A stretch of DNA of 64,000 nucleotides from assembly GCF_963675165.1 (NCBI RefSeq), contig NC_087377.1, forward strand, positions 16,307,518 through 16,371,517, given 5' to 3'. The position numbers and the translations under genes were made by a program. Numbering within the stretch: position 1 is the stretch's first letter; each line of letters begins with the position of its first letter. The notes beneath the pieces were generated by a model. That model ran no database searches, was not told where the DNA came from, and was given only the letters and a program-made list of their open reading frames with translations. Below, piece by piece: positions 1-11,700 of the stretch. This DNA comes from Halichondria panicea. Taxonomy: Eukaryota > Porifera > Demospongiae > Suberitida > Halichondriidae.

Positions 1-195
1 CACATTGTGGTGTCATATACACATTGTGGTGAAATGCCAAGTCTGATTGGGAAAGCAAAATTCAAAAACAAAATTGTGAAAAAAGACCAAGGCGATATAC
101 AATGGAGAATAGTGCACCAGACAGAGCTGCTTGGACTATCGTATCAAAGTTTTGCTGAGAATCTTCAATAGTGCAATTGTTGACATGATGACTTA

Positions 196-386
196 CCGTA
201 TAGGGGGTAATTTTCGGGGGACAAAATATTCGTGGTTCAGCAATATTGAGACATTTCGTGGGTAATATTTTCGTGGTTGGAGCTTGCACTGCAGGTAAAG
301 GCAGGCAAGGTCGCTTCATTCGTGGTCAGACCTCCAACCACGAAAACCACGAATATTTTGCCCCACGAAAATTACACGCTATACGG
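196..386. mobile_element. MITE, family 1 (CCGTATAG... terminal inverted repeats)
   Basis: A 191-bp element with long terminal inverted repeats. The left end reads CCGTATAGGGGGTAATTTTC and the right end GAAAATTACACGCTATACGG. It is flanked by TA on both sides (194-195 and 387-388). It has no coding capacity. Other copies lie at 2165, 25480 and 37392. Confidence 0.85.
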
Positions 387-568
387 TAGATCTACAACTT
401 TATGGTTGACCACAGATAACCATATAAGGAACGCTCAGCGCAAAACGCTTTTTTGTGGATATTACAAAGATTCTGCAAAACCGTATATATAGACTGTCAG
501 TCCACAAAAATTCATTGAGATTTTCAACTTAAAAAAATTCATTGAAGTAAAAAACATTTTCAATTTTT

Positions 569-1282
569 TCAACATGCACATTTTGTAGTTCTTTGTTCAC
601 TGCTATGTATGTAGTCCACACTGTGACTGTCTTGTTGTTCGCTGTTAATAGTTACCACTGTGTTAGTTAGCGAACTAAGCATGGACTCTGACAGAACCTC
701 GCCTTGTTTAACACCGTCCCAGCTCTCCCGACGCAACCGTATCCGACCTTCCTCAATACCACTCAATACATCGTCCACTAGAAGATCAAATGCCTTGTAA
801 ACATTAGTACCAGTTATGGCGGAGGTCTCGATATATTGCATATTGTTCTTCTTTGCAAACTCTTCTCCTTCCTTTGTACTCACGACCCTCTCACTCTCAC
901 GATCACATTTATTGCCCACCAACACATACACATGTTCGTTGTTGCCATGGTGTTGTTTAGCTTCTTGTAACCAGGTTTCTACATTCTCAAAACTTTGTTG
1001 ATTTGTGACATCAAACACCAACAGACCACCGACAGCGTTTCTATAGTAAGTCTTTACGATTGATCTGAACCGGTCTTGCCCAGCTGTGTCCCAGATTTGT
1101 ATCTTGACGATCTGGTCGTCTTTGTGAAACACTTTCGAGTAGTAGTCGACTCCCAGTGTTAGACTGTGCTCCAGATTGCCGGCTCCTTCTTGAAGTTCAT
1201 GGACAAGGCTGGTTTTACCGACGGTGCTGTCTCCGATTAGGATAACTCTAAGCTGGTAGTGATACCCAACACAGTTGGCCAT
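569..1282 (-). CDS. Rab39-like small GTPase, intronless
   Basis: A Rab-family GTPase that would cycle between GTP and GDP states and direct vesicle traffic on endosomal or Golgi membranes. All G motifs are visible: P-loop GDSTVGKTS, switch I region LGVDYYS, WDTAGQ, GNKCD and ETSA. The start YHYQLRVILIGDST and the late motif ESWDGVKQGEV fit the Rab39 subfamily from family knowledge, and the C-terminus KCAC is a CXC double-prenylation signal. I chose the ATG at 1282 (MANCVGYHYQL), which gives about 237 residues and the usual short Rab N-terminus; an in-frame ATG at 1306 would add eight residues. The C-terminal hypervariable tail is somewhat long. It is transcribed away from the two giant genes and shows no link to them. 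The subfamily call is less certain than the Rab call. Confidence 0.9.
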   Translation of the reverse strand: MANCVGYHYQLRVILIGDSTVGKTSLVHELQEGAGNLEHSLTLGVDYYSKVFHKDDQIVKIQIWDTAGQDRFRSIVKTYYRNAVGGLLVFDVTNQQSFENVETWLQEAKQHHGNNEHVYVLVGNKCDRESERVVSTKEGEEFAKKNNMQYIETSAITGTNVYKAFDLLVDDVLSGIEEGRIRLRRESWDGVKQGEVLSESMLSSLTNTVVTINSEQQDSHSVDYIHSSEQRTTKCAC

Positions 1283-2083
1283 TGCCTGTATACTGAGGTA
1301 TAGCACACTGTAGCTACAGCAACTGGCCTTGAATACATATACAGCAGTACGTGTTTAATATAGTTCTTGTGCAGAGGTTCTTGTGTAGAGGTTCTTGTGT
1401 AAAATTAATCATGTGATGGGTGACTTCATGCACAATTGTATTCATGCGGCACATTATTCAGATAGTTGAGGCCACAATATCCTGGCAACACATATGGCTG
1501 CATGAGCTCATCATGCATGGATGTTCACACTAGCTGAGGTGGGCATATGTAAGAGAGTACAAATGTAAACCAAAAAAATGGCAATTCAAACTTCAAACAA
1601 TTAATTTTTTACTTACAAAAAAGGGCTAGACTCTTGGATATGGAGTCTATAGTTTTATCACAATTATAATCCTACAGATTATTGTAAACCCCACCCCACC
1701 CCACCCCCTCACTCCCGAGCTGAGTAAATTCAGTACGGCCTGTGTACGTATAGCAGGGTGTCAACCTCACCATCATCCAGATGGACCGGCGCTGGAAACT
1801 GTGACAACAAGGATTTTTTTGTAGTCTCAAGTTACATCAGTCCGTCCGGGTGAGATCGAGGCTATAATTATGTACTGCATGCTGTAGGTGAATGTATGTC
1901 TAACTATATACACTGCCATGCCTGCCGTGATATAAAATTTAAGACAGTTGTAGTTTGCTGGAAAGTTGAAAATTGAAAGTACTTGAGTTGGTATCGTCGC
2001 TCCTGATGTCCGATTGTACGGCATTGATAAAGTCAGCAATACAATGTGTATAAATGGGTAAAAAAAAGCATTCTTGCGGTCGA

Positions 2084-2460
2084 GGCCTATACCTGTGGGA
2101 AGATTTTTCGTCAATATTGCTGGCGGTCGAGCAATTATTGGTTCTGAGCGTTGTGTAACTATTACCGTATAGCGGGTAATTTTCTGGGGACAAAATTTCG
2201 TGGTTGAGCAGTATTTAGTCATTTCATGGATATTATTTTCGTGGTTTCTGCTTGCACTGCAGATAAAGGTAGGCAAGGTCGTTTCATTCGTGGGTAAAAT
2301 ATTCGTGGTCAGACCTTCAACCATGAAAACCACGAATATTTTGCCCCACGAAAATTACCCTCTATACGCGTACGGTAGTCTGCTGAAAGATGCCATCATC
2401 GAAAGTGATCAACAATAATATTCTCTCAGCTATTTTGTCTTCTGTATGATGTCAGTGAGA
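2084..2460 (+). pseudogene. Calx-beta half-exon relic interrupted by a MITE
   Basis: The DNA at about 2084-2164 and 2376-2460 matches the second-half Calx-beta exon of gene A at 24927-25130, including the stretch TTTTTCGTCAATATTGCTGG. The match is split exactly by the MITE at 2165-2375. Past the insertion, gained bases and an in-frame TAA disrupt the reading frame. The relic sits about 3.3 kb upstream of gene A in the same orientation, so an older copy of part of the gene once extended here or was transposed here. Confidence 0.8.
2165..2375. mobile_element. MITE, family 1, inserted in a Calx-beta relic
   Basis: A 211-bp element running from CCGTATAGCGGGTAATTTTC to TATACGCGTACGG, with TA at 2163-2164 and 2376-2377. 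The uninterrupted homologue at 24927-25130 reads CTATTAGTCTGC at the insertion point, so one TA was duplicated to two. This fixes both the element ends and a 2-bp TA target-site duplication, as expected of elements mobilised by Tc1/mariner-like transposases. Confidence 0.88.
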
Positions 2461-2612
2461 TCGCAATTTTTGCTAACAGGATGACATGCATGCATGTAGA
2501 TACTTATGAACTTTGTAAGGATTTTGTTTGTATGTAGACACAGGGAAATGCGATCTATATGTACAGTCATGTATAACTGATAAAGCATTAGAAACCCCAA
2601 AAATACTATGAT

Positions 2613-2735
2613 ATTATCCTATGGATACTGAAGATTATCACGAGTCTGTGCCAGTAACTGCACGAGTGCCTGCAAGGCACAAGTGACAGTTACTAGGCAC
2701 GGACGAGTGATAATCATCAGTATCCATGGGATAAT
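2613..2735. repeat. 123-bp palindromic (foldback) element
   Basis: The left arm ATTATCCTATGGATACTGAA and the right arm CAGTATCCATGGGATAAT are near-perfect inverted repeats. They extend about 45 bp inward through GATTATCAC and GTGCC motifs, with only a short centre. It has no coding capacity. It is probably a non-autonomous foldback or MITE-type element unrelated to family 1. Confidence 0.7.
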
Positions 2736-5255
2736 GCATTTATTGCTTGGCAACCAAAATGCAGGTTGAATCTGCGCATGCGCAACATGCGGTTGCTTTA
2801 TCAACCAGAATGCGTAGCAACAAAATTGAGTTCTCCCAGTTGAAGACGAGTTTAAGAGAAAGAAAACAGCTAGAAAGACAAAGAAATAAGACTCTAGAAC
2901 ACCAAGAGAGCTTGCAGAAGGCTACTTAAAGATTTTGTAGAGAACAGACAAGAAAAAAAGACAAGAAAAACGTTGACAACCAGCAACCCGTTTTGAAAAT
3001 GGATAGTTCTGAAGGATAAACAGCATGTGCTTGCTTTCTATCATGCTCCAGTGTATCAAAAGAGGAAACATGCACCGCTATAACTGAAGAAAAGTGTGAC
3101 AACGGTTTTTGAAGCCAAAACGACTTTATACAAGCCTGAACAGGCTTATATGGTGGTGCAGTACACTTCTACATGTGCAATACTCCGCTCAAAGCACCCA
3201 CTTCCAACACTGATGCCTGTTTGATGCGTTAAATATGAACACTGACAACCTCCTGACCCTCAGCTTCACTGCAAAAAGAGCACAGAAGTGATACAGAGCA
3301 TCAGAAAACAAGAAAAGAGACTGATAAATATTGCAATGCATGATTATAAGTGTGTAAACTATGTTCTCTCACTGCTGAAAACGTTTTATTCCAAATAAGA
3401 ATCACTTCCTAGTGTGCAATAACAAGTGTGCAATAATACTTCCGGGTGTGCGATATGGAAAATATCTGCACAGTCGGTGATGAGTCGCTTCCTGTGCAAT
3501 TTGAATGTAAAACGCTGATGTCAGCACTTATTAAAAAGCAATAAATATATATAATTATTATACATACACCACATCCTCCAAAGTGTTCAGTCACCCCAAT
3601 AGTATTATAGTAGAGACCTCCGGTCCCAACTGAACTCGTATGCTGTACCCAAAGATATCTTTGCTGTATACCTTAACTGTACATAAAGTTAAAACGTACT
3701 TCCTGATGCCAGATTGCTGATAAAGTCAGCAATGCATGGGATCATGACATCCTGAAGTTCAACTATAATGCAGAGAAGATATAGTTATGATATCATGCAC
3801 ATTGTATATATAGTTTAACCAACAAAAGGGTCGGATGTACTGCACAGTGCTAGTTCTTCAATTAGATGGGTGGTTGTATCTTTGAATCGCCATAACTCCA
3901 GCATGGATGGTCGAATTACTGCATGTGAATGCTCACAATAATTATATATATAGTCATCGAGAGTTGTACATTTATTTGTTGTCATCCATATAGTTTTAAT
4001 GCATGTGTCTCTGTAATGTGCATGTATACTTGCATAGCAAGATGTTTCTTGTTCACCTCATGCAGAGTTGAATCTTGTGAATGTATATATGTGTCTCCTG
4101 AGGCACGGATATAGATGTGCATGGGTGTGGTGTACCAGTATACATGTATTATAGGGCACCAACATCCTCCTCATCCTGAAACTTCTCTCGATCCTTTTTC
4201 TTTGGCCTCTGACATAATTATACTGTAACAGTGCCCATGCATGCAGCTAGTGTAACAGCTGGATCATTGATGGGCTGTGCATGCGTGTGCGTGCAGAGAA
4301 GTCCGAAATGCTGATTGCATGCATGCACAGATCACCATCGACATAACAAGTTCATAAAAACATTCAGTCATGTAAGAACATGCAGGGCCCAGTACGTATA
4401 CACAGAAGTTGTATAGTGATCCATGCATGAGTGTGGGACCTCCTCTAGTGTGCATGTGAGACTTAATATTGATAAAAAGTACATTACAACATTTTTGAAG
4501 CATAGTGTGCAAACATACACAGAGACCACATAATCACGTCTCAATTTGAATGGTGGACGCAGTGATGGGTGCGTACTAAGAGGGTTGGACTCCAATAATT
4601 ATATGAATAATGTCATGGATGACATTGCATATATAGAGGGAGAGATCCAAGAAACAGAGGTCAAACAACGGAATGCAGGCATCAAAGAGTATGCAATGCA
4701 ATGCATGCCTGTAAATTATTGCACCGCGTCTACCTGGTCAGTCATGATTATGTTGTTGATAATTAAATTTGTCTTTGCAGGTTATTCGTGTATAAGCAGT
4801 GTATCGTACTGAACTCGTGCGATAACAGGAAACTTTTGGTATGTGAGCTGCCCAGTGCATTAGTGAAAACAGAACTCCTGTATAATACATTTCCTTGGTT
4901 ACACACTATAACTGTTAGTGCTTCTGCAGCGTTTCTCTAGATCTGCTGGTGATTGTTGTGCTTTTAATTGAAGCTATTGGGCTGTAATGGTGATTTAAAT
5001 CCCTCTGTGCCTATCCAGAATATGGGTAATCGTACTACAAACGTAAAAACATAGTATAAATTATACAGTATAAATTAGTCCGTTTATAAAGAATATGTTC
5101 CGTAATACTTTATCTCCATGACTGAGTTCCGTGAAGCTGTGGTTTAAATTCTGGAGAATAAACTAACGCATGTATGCACACTATATCACACATGCAATAT
5201 GCATGGTACCAGGCCGTATTTTACTTATCGGCCTGGATTTGAGGCTAATTATGTA

Positions 5256-5455
5256 CCGTATATATATATAATGGGTATATTTCGAGGGTATGAATGTGTT
5301 CGTGGTTTGCAGATTAAGCATGTACAGCGAACATTTATACGAACGAATGAAATATCGCATGCATGCATGCATGTTGCAGAAAGGCTGCTATTCCGCGAAA
5401 ATCTTCTAACAGTCATTCTGCAAAAATTTATACCCTCGAAATACCCGCTATACGC
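5256..5455. mobile_element. MITE, family 2 (TATTTCGAGGGTAT type)
   Basis: The left side GGGTATATTTCGAGGGTAT and the right side ATACCCTCGAAATACCC are inverted, with CCGTATA-like outer tips resembling family 1. The internal sequence contains CATGCATGCATG and GCGAAAATCTTCTAAC motifs, shared with the copies at about 22878 and 39862. The right end is eroded, so that boundary is approximate. Confidence 0.7.
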
Positions 5456-5598
5456 AATATATATACAGTCATGTATATACTCAATTCAGGTGTTGTATTG
5501 CACATTCATTTTTGCACTGCATGCATACCAGTTCTGGGAAGTTGGAAGGTACTGCATGGCTGCATGGAATTTCATAGTCAGTAGCCTCAGGCTAGGGG

Positions 5599-5605
5599 TA
5601 TAAAA
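5599..5605 (+). promoter_or_regulatory. TATA box of gene A
   Basis: TATAAAA, preceded by GGGG, lies 108 bp upstream of the gene A start codon. A start site about 30 bp downstream would leave a 5' untranslated leader of roughly 80 nt. No competing coding exon lies between. Confidence 0.5.
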
Positions 5606-5712
5606 GAGCAAGATTTAACTCTCTGCTTGCAATTCTGTATACACGTTGTGCAAGCTACTATAGCTAGTCTATAGTTGTTGAGTTGGTATCGCCTTCACAG
5701 CTGCATGGTGCC

Positions 5713-5776
5713 ATGTCTGCAATTCTACTGAGAGCTTTTGCTCTGTGCCTGCTTGTACAGGCAGTCAAGTCTCAAA
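5713..5776 (+). CDS. Gene A exon 1: signal peptide
   Basis: Encodes MSAILLRAFALCLLVQAVKS followed by Q, a typical signal peptide with one Arg, a hydrophobic core and a small residue before the likely cleavage site. The exon ends in phase 1 at GTAATT. The earlier ATG at 5705 is in another frame and stops after eight codons, so 5713 is the start. Confidence 0.8.
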
Positions 5777-8700
5777 GTAATTTACATGTGACAGTGTGCA
5801 TGCATGTATGTATGTATAGCAGATAATTGTGTGTTTTGCGCTGTTAATGATCGAGCATGCCGCACTCAACGTAATATTCAATGCCTTATACCTTCATTGG
5901 CAATGCATGCAGACTGAGCTTATAATACTAATTTATAATTATGGCATCAATTTTACAGCCACTGCATGTGCATGTGGTGTACAAACTACAGCTGACATTT
6001 AATTTTAAAACCACTTAACAGCCATGTCGGTCATTATACAGCTGTAAGAACTGCTTTGCAAGGTTTCTTGATTTTGTAAACTGCCCCACACTTTATTGCT
6101 GTCTCAGTTACCTCTAGCTGTGCATGTAGTTTGGCAAACATGGCTTGATAAACTATTCGTTATTGTTTTCAAACGATCATGTTTGGCCTGGAAACTATAT
6201 ATACCGTTGCATGGCCTATCCAGCTTTCGCTGGGTCCCATGGCCATCTGTTAGTATGTGCAATTTGCAATCAATATTTGTTTTAGGTATAAAAGAAGTAC
6301 TGTTATATAGATCTATATACGGTTGGCGCAAATTGATGCGACTTAACTATAAATGTGTATTGAGTAATTAAGTTGTATAGAATCTGCTAAACAATAAAAT
6401 TGCTTATTTCTTTGCAGTACTGAGTATCGACGCTCAGCCATTAGACCAAACAGTCGATGTGAGTGGAACTGCTACATTCTCTGTAGCAGCTACAGGTGCA
6501 ACAGGTTTTGAATGGTTTTTCGCTAGTAATTCCCTTTCCGATGGTGGGGGCATCACTGGAGCCACTACTAATATGTTGACACTTGCAAATGTGGTACAAG
6601 CAGATGCAGGCAATTATTTTGTAAGTGTATCAGACTCGGATGGTGACTCGATTGACTCTAATCCTGCCACTCTAACCGTTGAGTGTAAGTTACAATCATG
6701 TCCGCCTGATGTGCAACTTCTGTTGTGCATGTGGTGAAACTCATTTTGAGGGCAATTGAAGTGAAGGTTATGACATCGTGTGTATTCCACTATAACGAGC
6801 ACTGCATGACTTTATTCTGTAATTACGTTTACTGCTACCATTCGATACTAAGACACTCCTTGTGAATGTGAAGCAGGTTAACTTAGTTGAGGGCATGATT
6901 ACGACCATAGCAGAGCCTTCAAGTATACTGTTTTCTCTGAATTTATATGAATTTATATGAATTTATAAGGATTTCTCTCTTCTGGTACGGTTACACGGTT
7001 ACTAATTGCAAAAATATGGATATAGACACGTGCTGCACTGTAGAGTCTACTTGTGACCTTTTGTCAGCTTACAGAAATAACTGGCTTTAGTTTTGTGAAA
7101 TAAACAGTGAAGAGTCTAGTAACATTCCTACAGCTGTAGTAACTCATGCTAGAAAATAATAATAAATTATACATGCTAGAAATTTATCTTATAAATAAAT
7201 CGGGCACTTCATCTCATTTTAAACTGAAAATCATAATTAAATACGAGCTTATTATACTGAAAAGAAAATACTCAGTTTCTACTTGGAGACTCTGCCGGCA
7301 TAGGTCTGTGTACCCCACTATTACATTTATAATGTATTTCTGAATTCACTGTGCTAACCATTCTTGTTTCTTTGCAGGTGTATCTATTGCAACAGCACCC
7401 GTGTCTGTTGGAGCCGATCCTGGAGGTACTGCAATGTTTACGGTTATGTTGAATAGCCCTGATGGTGTGACCTTCCAATGGCTTAAGGACACTGCTGCAC
7501 TGACTAATACTGGCCAGTATTCTGGAGTGGATACTGACACGCTGACCATTAGTAATGTAGATGGTTCTTTTGATGGAGAGTACAGTGTTGAACTGAGTCG
7601 TTCCACACCAGAAAGTTGTACCGTTGAATCTCCCACAGCAACGCTTACTGTCTGTGAGTGCTTGTGGAGTGGAGATAGATTTACAGAATACTCTTGCTCA
7701 ATGGATTATCACATTGCATGCACATTGCACATGTTTCACTGCTAGCCGTTCGGTACACCTTTATTTTTGTTTTTTGCAGGCGTATCTATCACAACAGCAC
7801 CCATATCTATGATACTTCTTCCTGGAGATACTGCAATGTTCACAATTGTGCTGGATACTGATAATGGTGTAACGTACCAATGGCGTTCGAATATGGGTGT
7901 CACTTCACTATCTGATATTGGCCCGTATTCTGGTGTGAACACTCCAACTTTGATCATTACTGATGTGGACAATTCCCTTGAAGGAGATTACAGCGTTCAA
8001 ACAAGTCGTCTTATACTTAGCCCTTTTTTTTTTTGCTCAACTGAGACTCTTGCAGTATTTCTTATTGTCCGTGAGTAATACAGAAAAAAAAACTGTGCAT
8101 GAACAACCGTGGGTGGTGTTTCACTACAGATCAAAGGTTTCCGTTGTAGTTTATACTACATGGCTGCAGTCTGACCACAGCCATGGTATATGGCATGGTA
8201 TATGGCAGCTAGGAATATAACTGCCACATAATTATACCACAGTTGTTAATGCTATATACATGGGCTTTTCGATATTAATTTAAACAAGCAATTTTTGCTA
8301 GCACAGTATGTAGCTGTATAGTACGAACTGAATGGTAAAATGTTGGACAGCCGATAGATTCAGCAAAATATTGTAACTGACTGTATACCTGTCTATATAT
8401 TTCATGCAGTGGACCCTCCCACTATCACTGTGCAACCTATGAGCATGACAGTGGCTAGGGGATCTGATGTAATTTTCAGCGTCATAGCAACTTCAGAGGA
8501 TAATGTACTCACGTATCAGTGGCTTAGAAACGGGGAAGACATAGTCTCTGGTAGAGACTCAACTTTTCAATTAATGGACGTAAATGATGTAGATGAAGGA
8601 GTCTGGTCGGTGGAAGTAACCAACTCTATGATGCTCTTGACCACATCTAGCGGTGCAATTCTAACAGTCAGTAAGTCATACAGCTATGCTTAAAACTGTT

Positions 8701-11700
8701 CAGTATATAACAATTATCGTAATGACTAACGTATATGACTGTTGTACAGATTTCTCTAAGCTGATAAATTGCACCTATACCGGATATTATTATCAGTTTA
8801 ATTTTGGATTACATATACATGTAGCCCTTTATAATCAGTTTTGCTCTATGTATTATAAATTTATCTACCGAGTTTGGGTATTGTAGAGTTTTTTATCTAC
8901 CGAGTTTGGGTATCGTAGAGCAGCTGCATACCAGCAAGATTACTATAGCACTTGATGTTGGCACAGTCCAAACCTTATACAATTGCACACTTTTCTCTCC
9001 ATTCAGTTGAGCCACCTATCATCGACACTGATCCTGTCAATGATATAGTCCCAATTGGACAAACAGCTACCTTCTCTGTCAGTGCTTCTGGAGAGGGGAC
9101 TCTTACTTACCAGTGGCTGTCTGATGGAGCACCCCTCAGTGATGTACCTGGAAAGATTTCTGGCAGTGATACCAACTCCTTGGCGATTATTAATGTCCAA
9201 CCTGATGACACTACTCAGAGCTATTCTGTGGTTGTATCAAACGGCTTGAGTGTCACATCTGTCACAGTCACTCTGGAAATATGTGAGTGTTTTTATACAC
9301 GCAGCACCACTTGTTGGACACTGCCTGCATGCATGCATGTAGGTTGCAGTTTCTCAATGGTTACATATTTAAGTGTTTCAGCATCAGCATATACAATTTT
9401 AGTGAGTGAAAGTTAAATACAAGGTGTATAGTTCGAAATCTGTAATAGGTGAGTGTATGTGTGTGCTTGTATGTCCATTCACAATTACTGATTATTTGAT
9501 TTATCCCTGTATTCGTGCTTATTCATGTAACGATGACGTTGCACGCTTATAATAATTATCACATGTGACTATATTCTGTTATTGTCAGTGGTCCCACCAA
9601 CCATCATGGCACATCCAACTGATCAATTGAACATTGTTGTCGGAGGCCCTGCCACTTTTACTGTTATTGCATCTGGAGCTGTCGTTTATGAATGGCGAAA
9701 AGATGGTGTTGCTATTAACAACAGTGTTCGAATCACAGGAGCTGACACGGCTATGCTTAGTATCAGTAGCATTGCCACGGGTGATGAAGGGAACTATAAC
9801 GTGTTCATAATGAACGATGCTGGTGACGCAACCTCCACTGTTGCAATGCTCTCAATACGTGAGTCAGTGCAATGTGGGATTATCGTATTACTAGAATATT
9901 TTGCTGGTGAAAAACCTTTGCAAATGAGCCAAATCAGCAGAAAAGTTTATACTTGCGATCTAACTATTGCGTTCAAGGATCGTGTGTATTTATGAGTAAT
10001 AGTTTAGGTTTTGCGGATTTTATTGTTGCGAATTGATCAACCTTCGCAAAGTTCGCAAATGTTTAATGCTTGCAAAACATTCTAGTAATACGGTATGATA
10101 TGTTATGTAATATCTGAAGTACACATTCCGGTAGAGTAGTATTGATATCTGAGATGTCGTGAAGTAAGGTTTGAATATTAAGAGTGCAAGTACTGCCCTA
10201 AACAGAAGCCCTTCAAAGACTATAGACATGCATGCCAAGTTATGCTCTGTGCAGCACATTTGAGGATGTTCTAAAATGTAAATATACCGTATTATTTGGG
10301 AATATGAGCTATTAATAACTGGAATTCAGACTTTCTGGTGATCTTGTGATTTTTTGAAACTTTACTTTGAACCCTCTTGGTTGATGTGTTATTTCTACCC
10401 ACTACAGTTGCACCTCCGACAATAACTAATGACCCAGATGACTTGATAGTCGCTAGTGGCAACGATGCAGTGTTCATGGTGATGACAACAGGAGAACTCC
10501 TCTCGTTTGAATGGTTTAAAGATAATGATACTAGTGCCCTTTCTAACACTGGTAATATTGGAGGGGCAACAACAAACACTCTGACATTGTCACCTGTTGA
10601 TGTCAGTGATGCTGGAATGTACCGTGTTGAAGTGTCCAACATTGCCGACTTAGTCACTTCCAGTGCAGCTAGTCTAACTGTTGGTAAACATGTACAGTGT
10701 TAATGGGAGATGTCACTTAATGTATATTTGACTAATGACCCGATGAATACTAAATCAATTTGTTGGTTCTGCCTTAAATTTTGCTTCCCATTTCGTTGCT
10801 ATGTAGTTACTATTGGAATGTTTGGCAGCCTGTAAGTAACACCCACTCAGTAATCAAGCGCTTTTTCAGGCATAGTGCAAGACAATTGTCATCACCTATT
10901 TTCAACTTCTCTTATTCCAGTTACCATGCCGATGATATCTAGCCATCCAATGGACTTGGTGAATGTCAGTGCCGGTATTGATGTGAGCTTCTCTGTCACT
11001 GCTACTGGAGGAGAGCTGGTTTATCAATGGATGAAAGATGGAGTGGATATTTTTAATACCCCATTTAGATACACCGGCACGGACAGTAACTCTCTGACAG
11101 TGCTAAGTGTGAACGATCCTGATGATGAGGGTGCTTACTCAGTAACCGTGGGTAATGTTGCAGGGACTGTCCCCTCAAATGAGGCTACGCTCTCTATAGG
11201 TAAGTATATAATATTTCCAGCTCAGAGTTTTACTGTTATACTGTGAGGGTTTCCACTTGTAGTGTTACATGTAAGTGAGCTACTAGTTGAATTGCACCTC
11301 TGTGGCAGTGTGCGTTTTCCGTGCACCTGTGCTGATATGGATGGATATAATTGGTGTTGGTGATTGCCGTACCCAAGAGTCGAATTGTACTGTATTACTG
11401 CAGTATTTTGTGAGCACCAACAAATAATAATTATGCAAACTTTGTGAGCTGCATGCTAGGGGGTTTGCAGTATATATAACAGCAAAGGCCTATAATTATG
11501 GTACTCATAATTATTACATCACGATTCTGCAAATTTTAGCTCATTTGCAAATTAAGTTTCTGACTCACAAAATACAGTATAGTTTAAAGGAGTCTCAGGC
11601 TGTGCCTTGTAACCAAAGCTACTGTTCTATTGTAATTCTTCTTTACAGGTGACTGTGCTCCACTGACTGATCCTTCTGGAGGTACCATATCATATTCTAC

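Larger units (their letters stand above)
1307..5712. other. Intergenic region between the Rab gene and gene A
   Basis: I see no supportable gene in these 4.4 kb. The region holds a short triple repeat of about 14 bp (1363-1404), a Calx-beta pseudo-exon split by a MITE (2084-2460), a 123-bp palindromic element (2613-2735), a second-family MITE (5256-5455), a segment similar to the region upstream of gene B (about 4783-4880) and a TATA box (5599-5605). The open frames are short, lack domain signatures and often overlap the repeats. Confidence 0.7.

Noticed and set aside
1827-2333. 168-codon minus-strand open frame
   Set aside because: Much of it is the MITE and the Calx-beta relic read backwards; similar chance frames occur in other MITE copies.
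2747-2929. 60-codon basic open frame (LRERKQLERQRNK)
   Set aside because: Low-complexity charged stretch with no homologous copy, splice context or promoter; not enough to call a gene.
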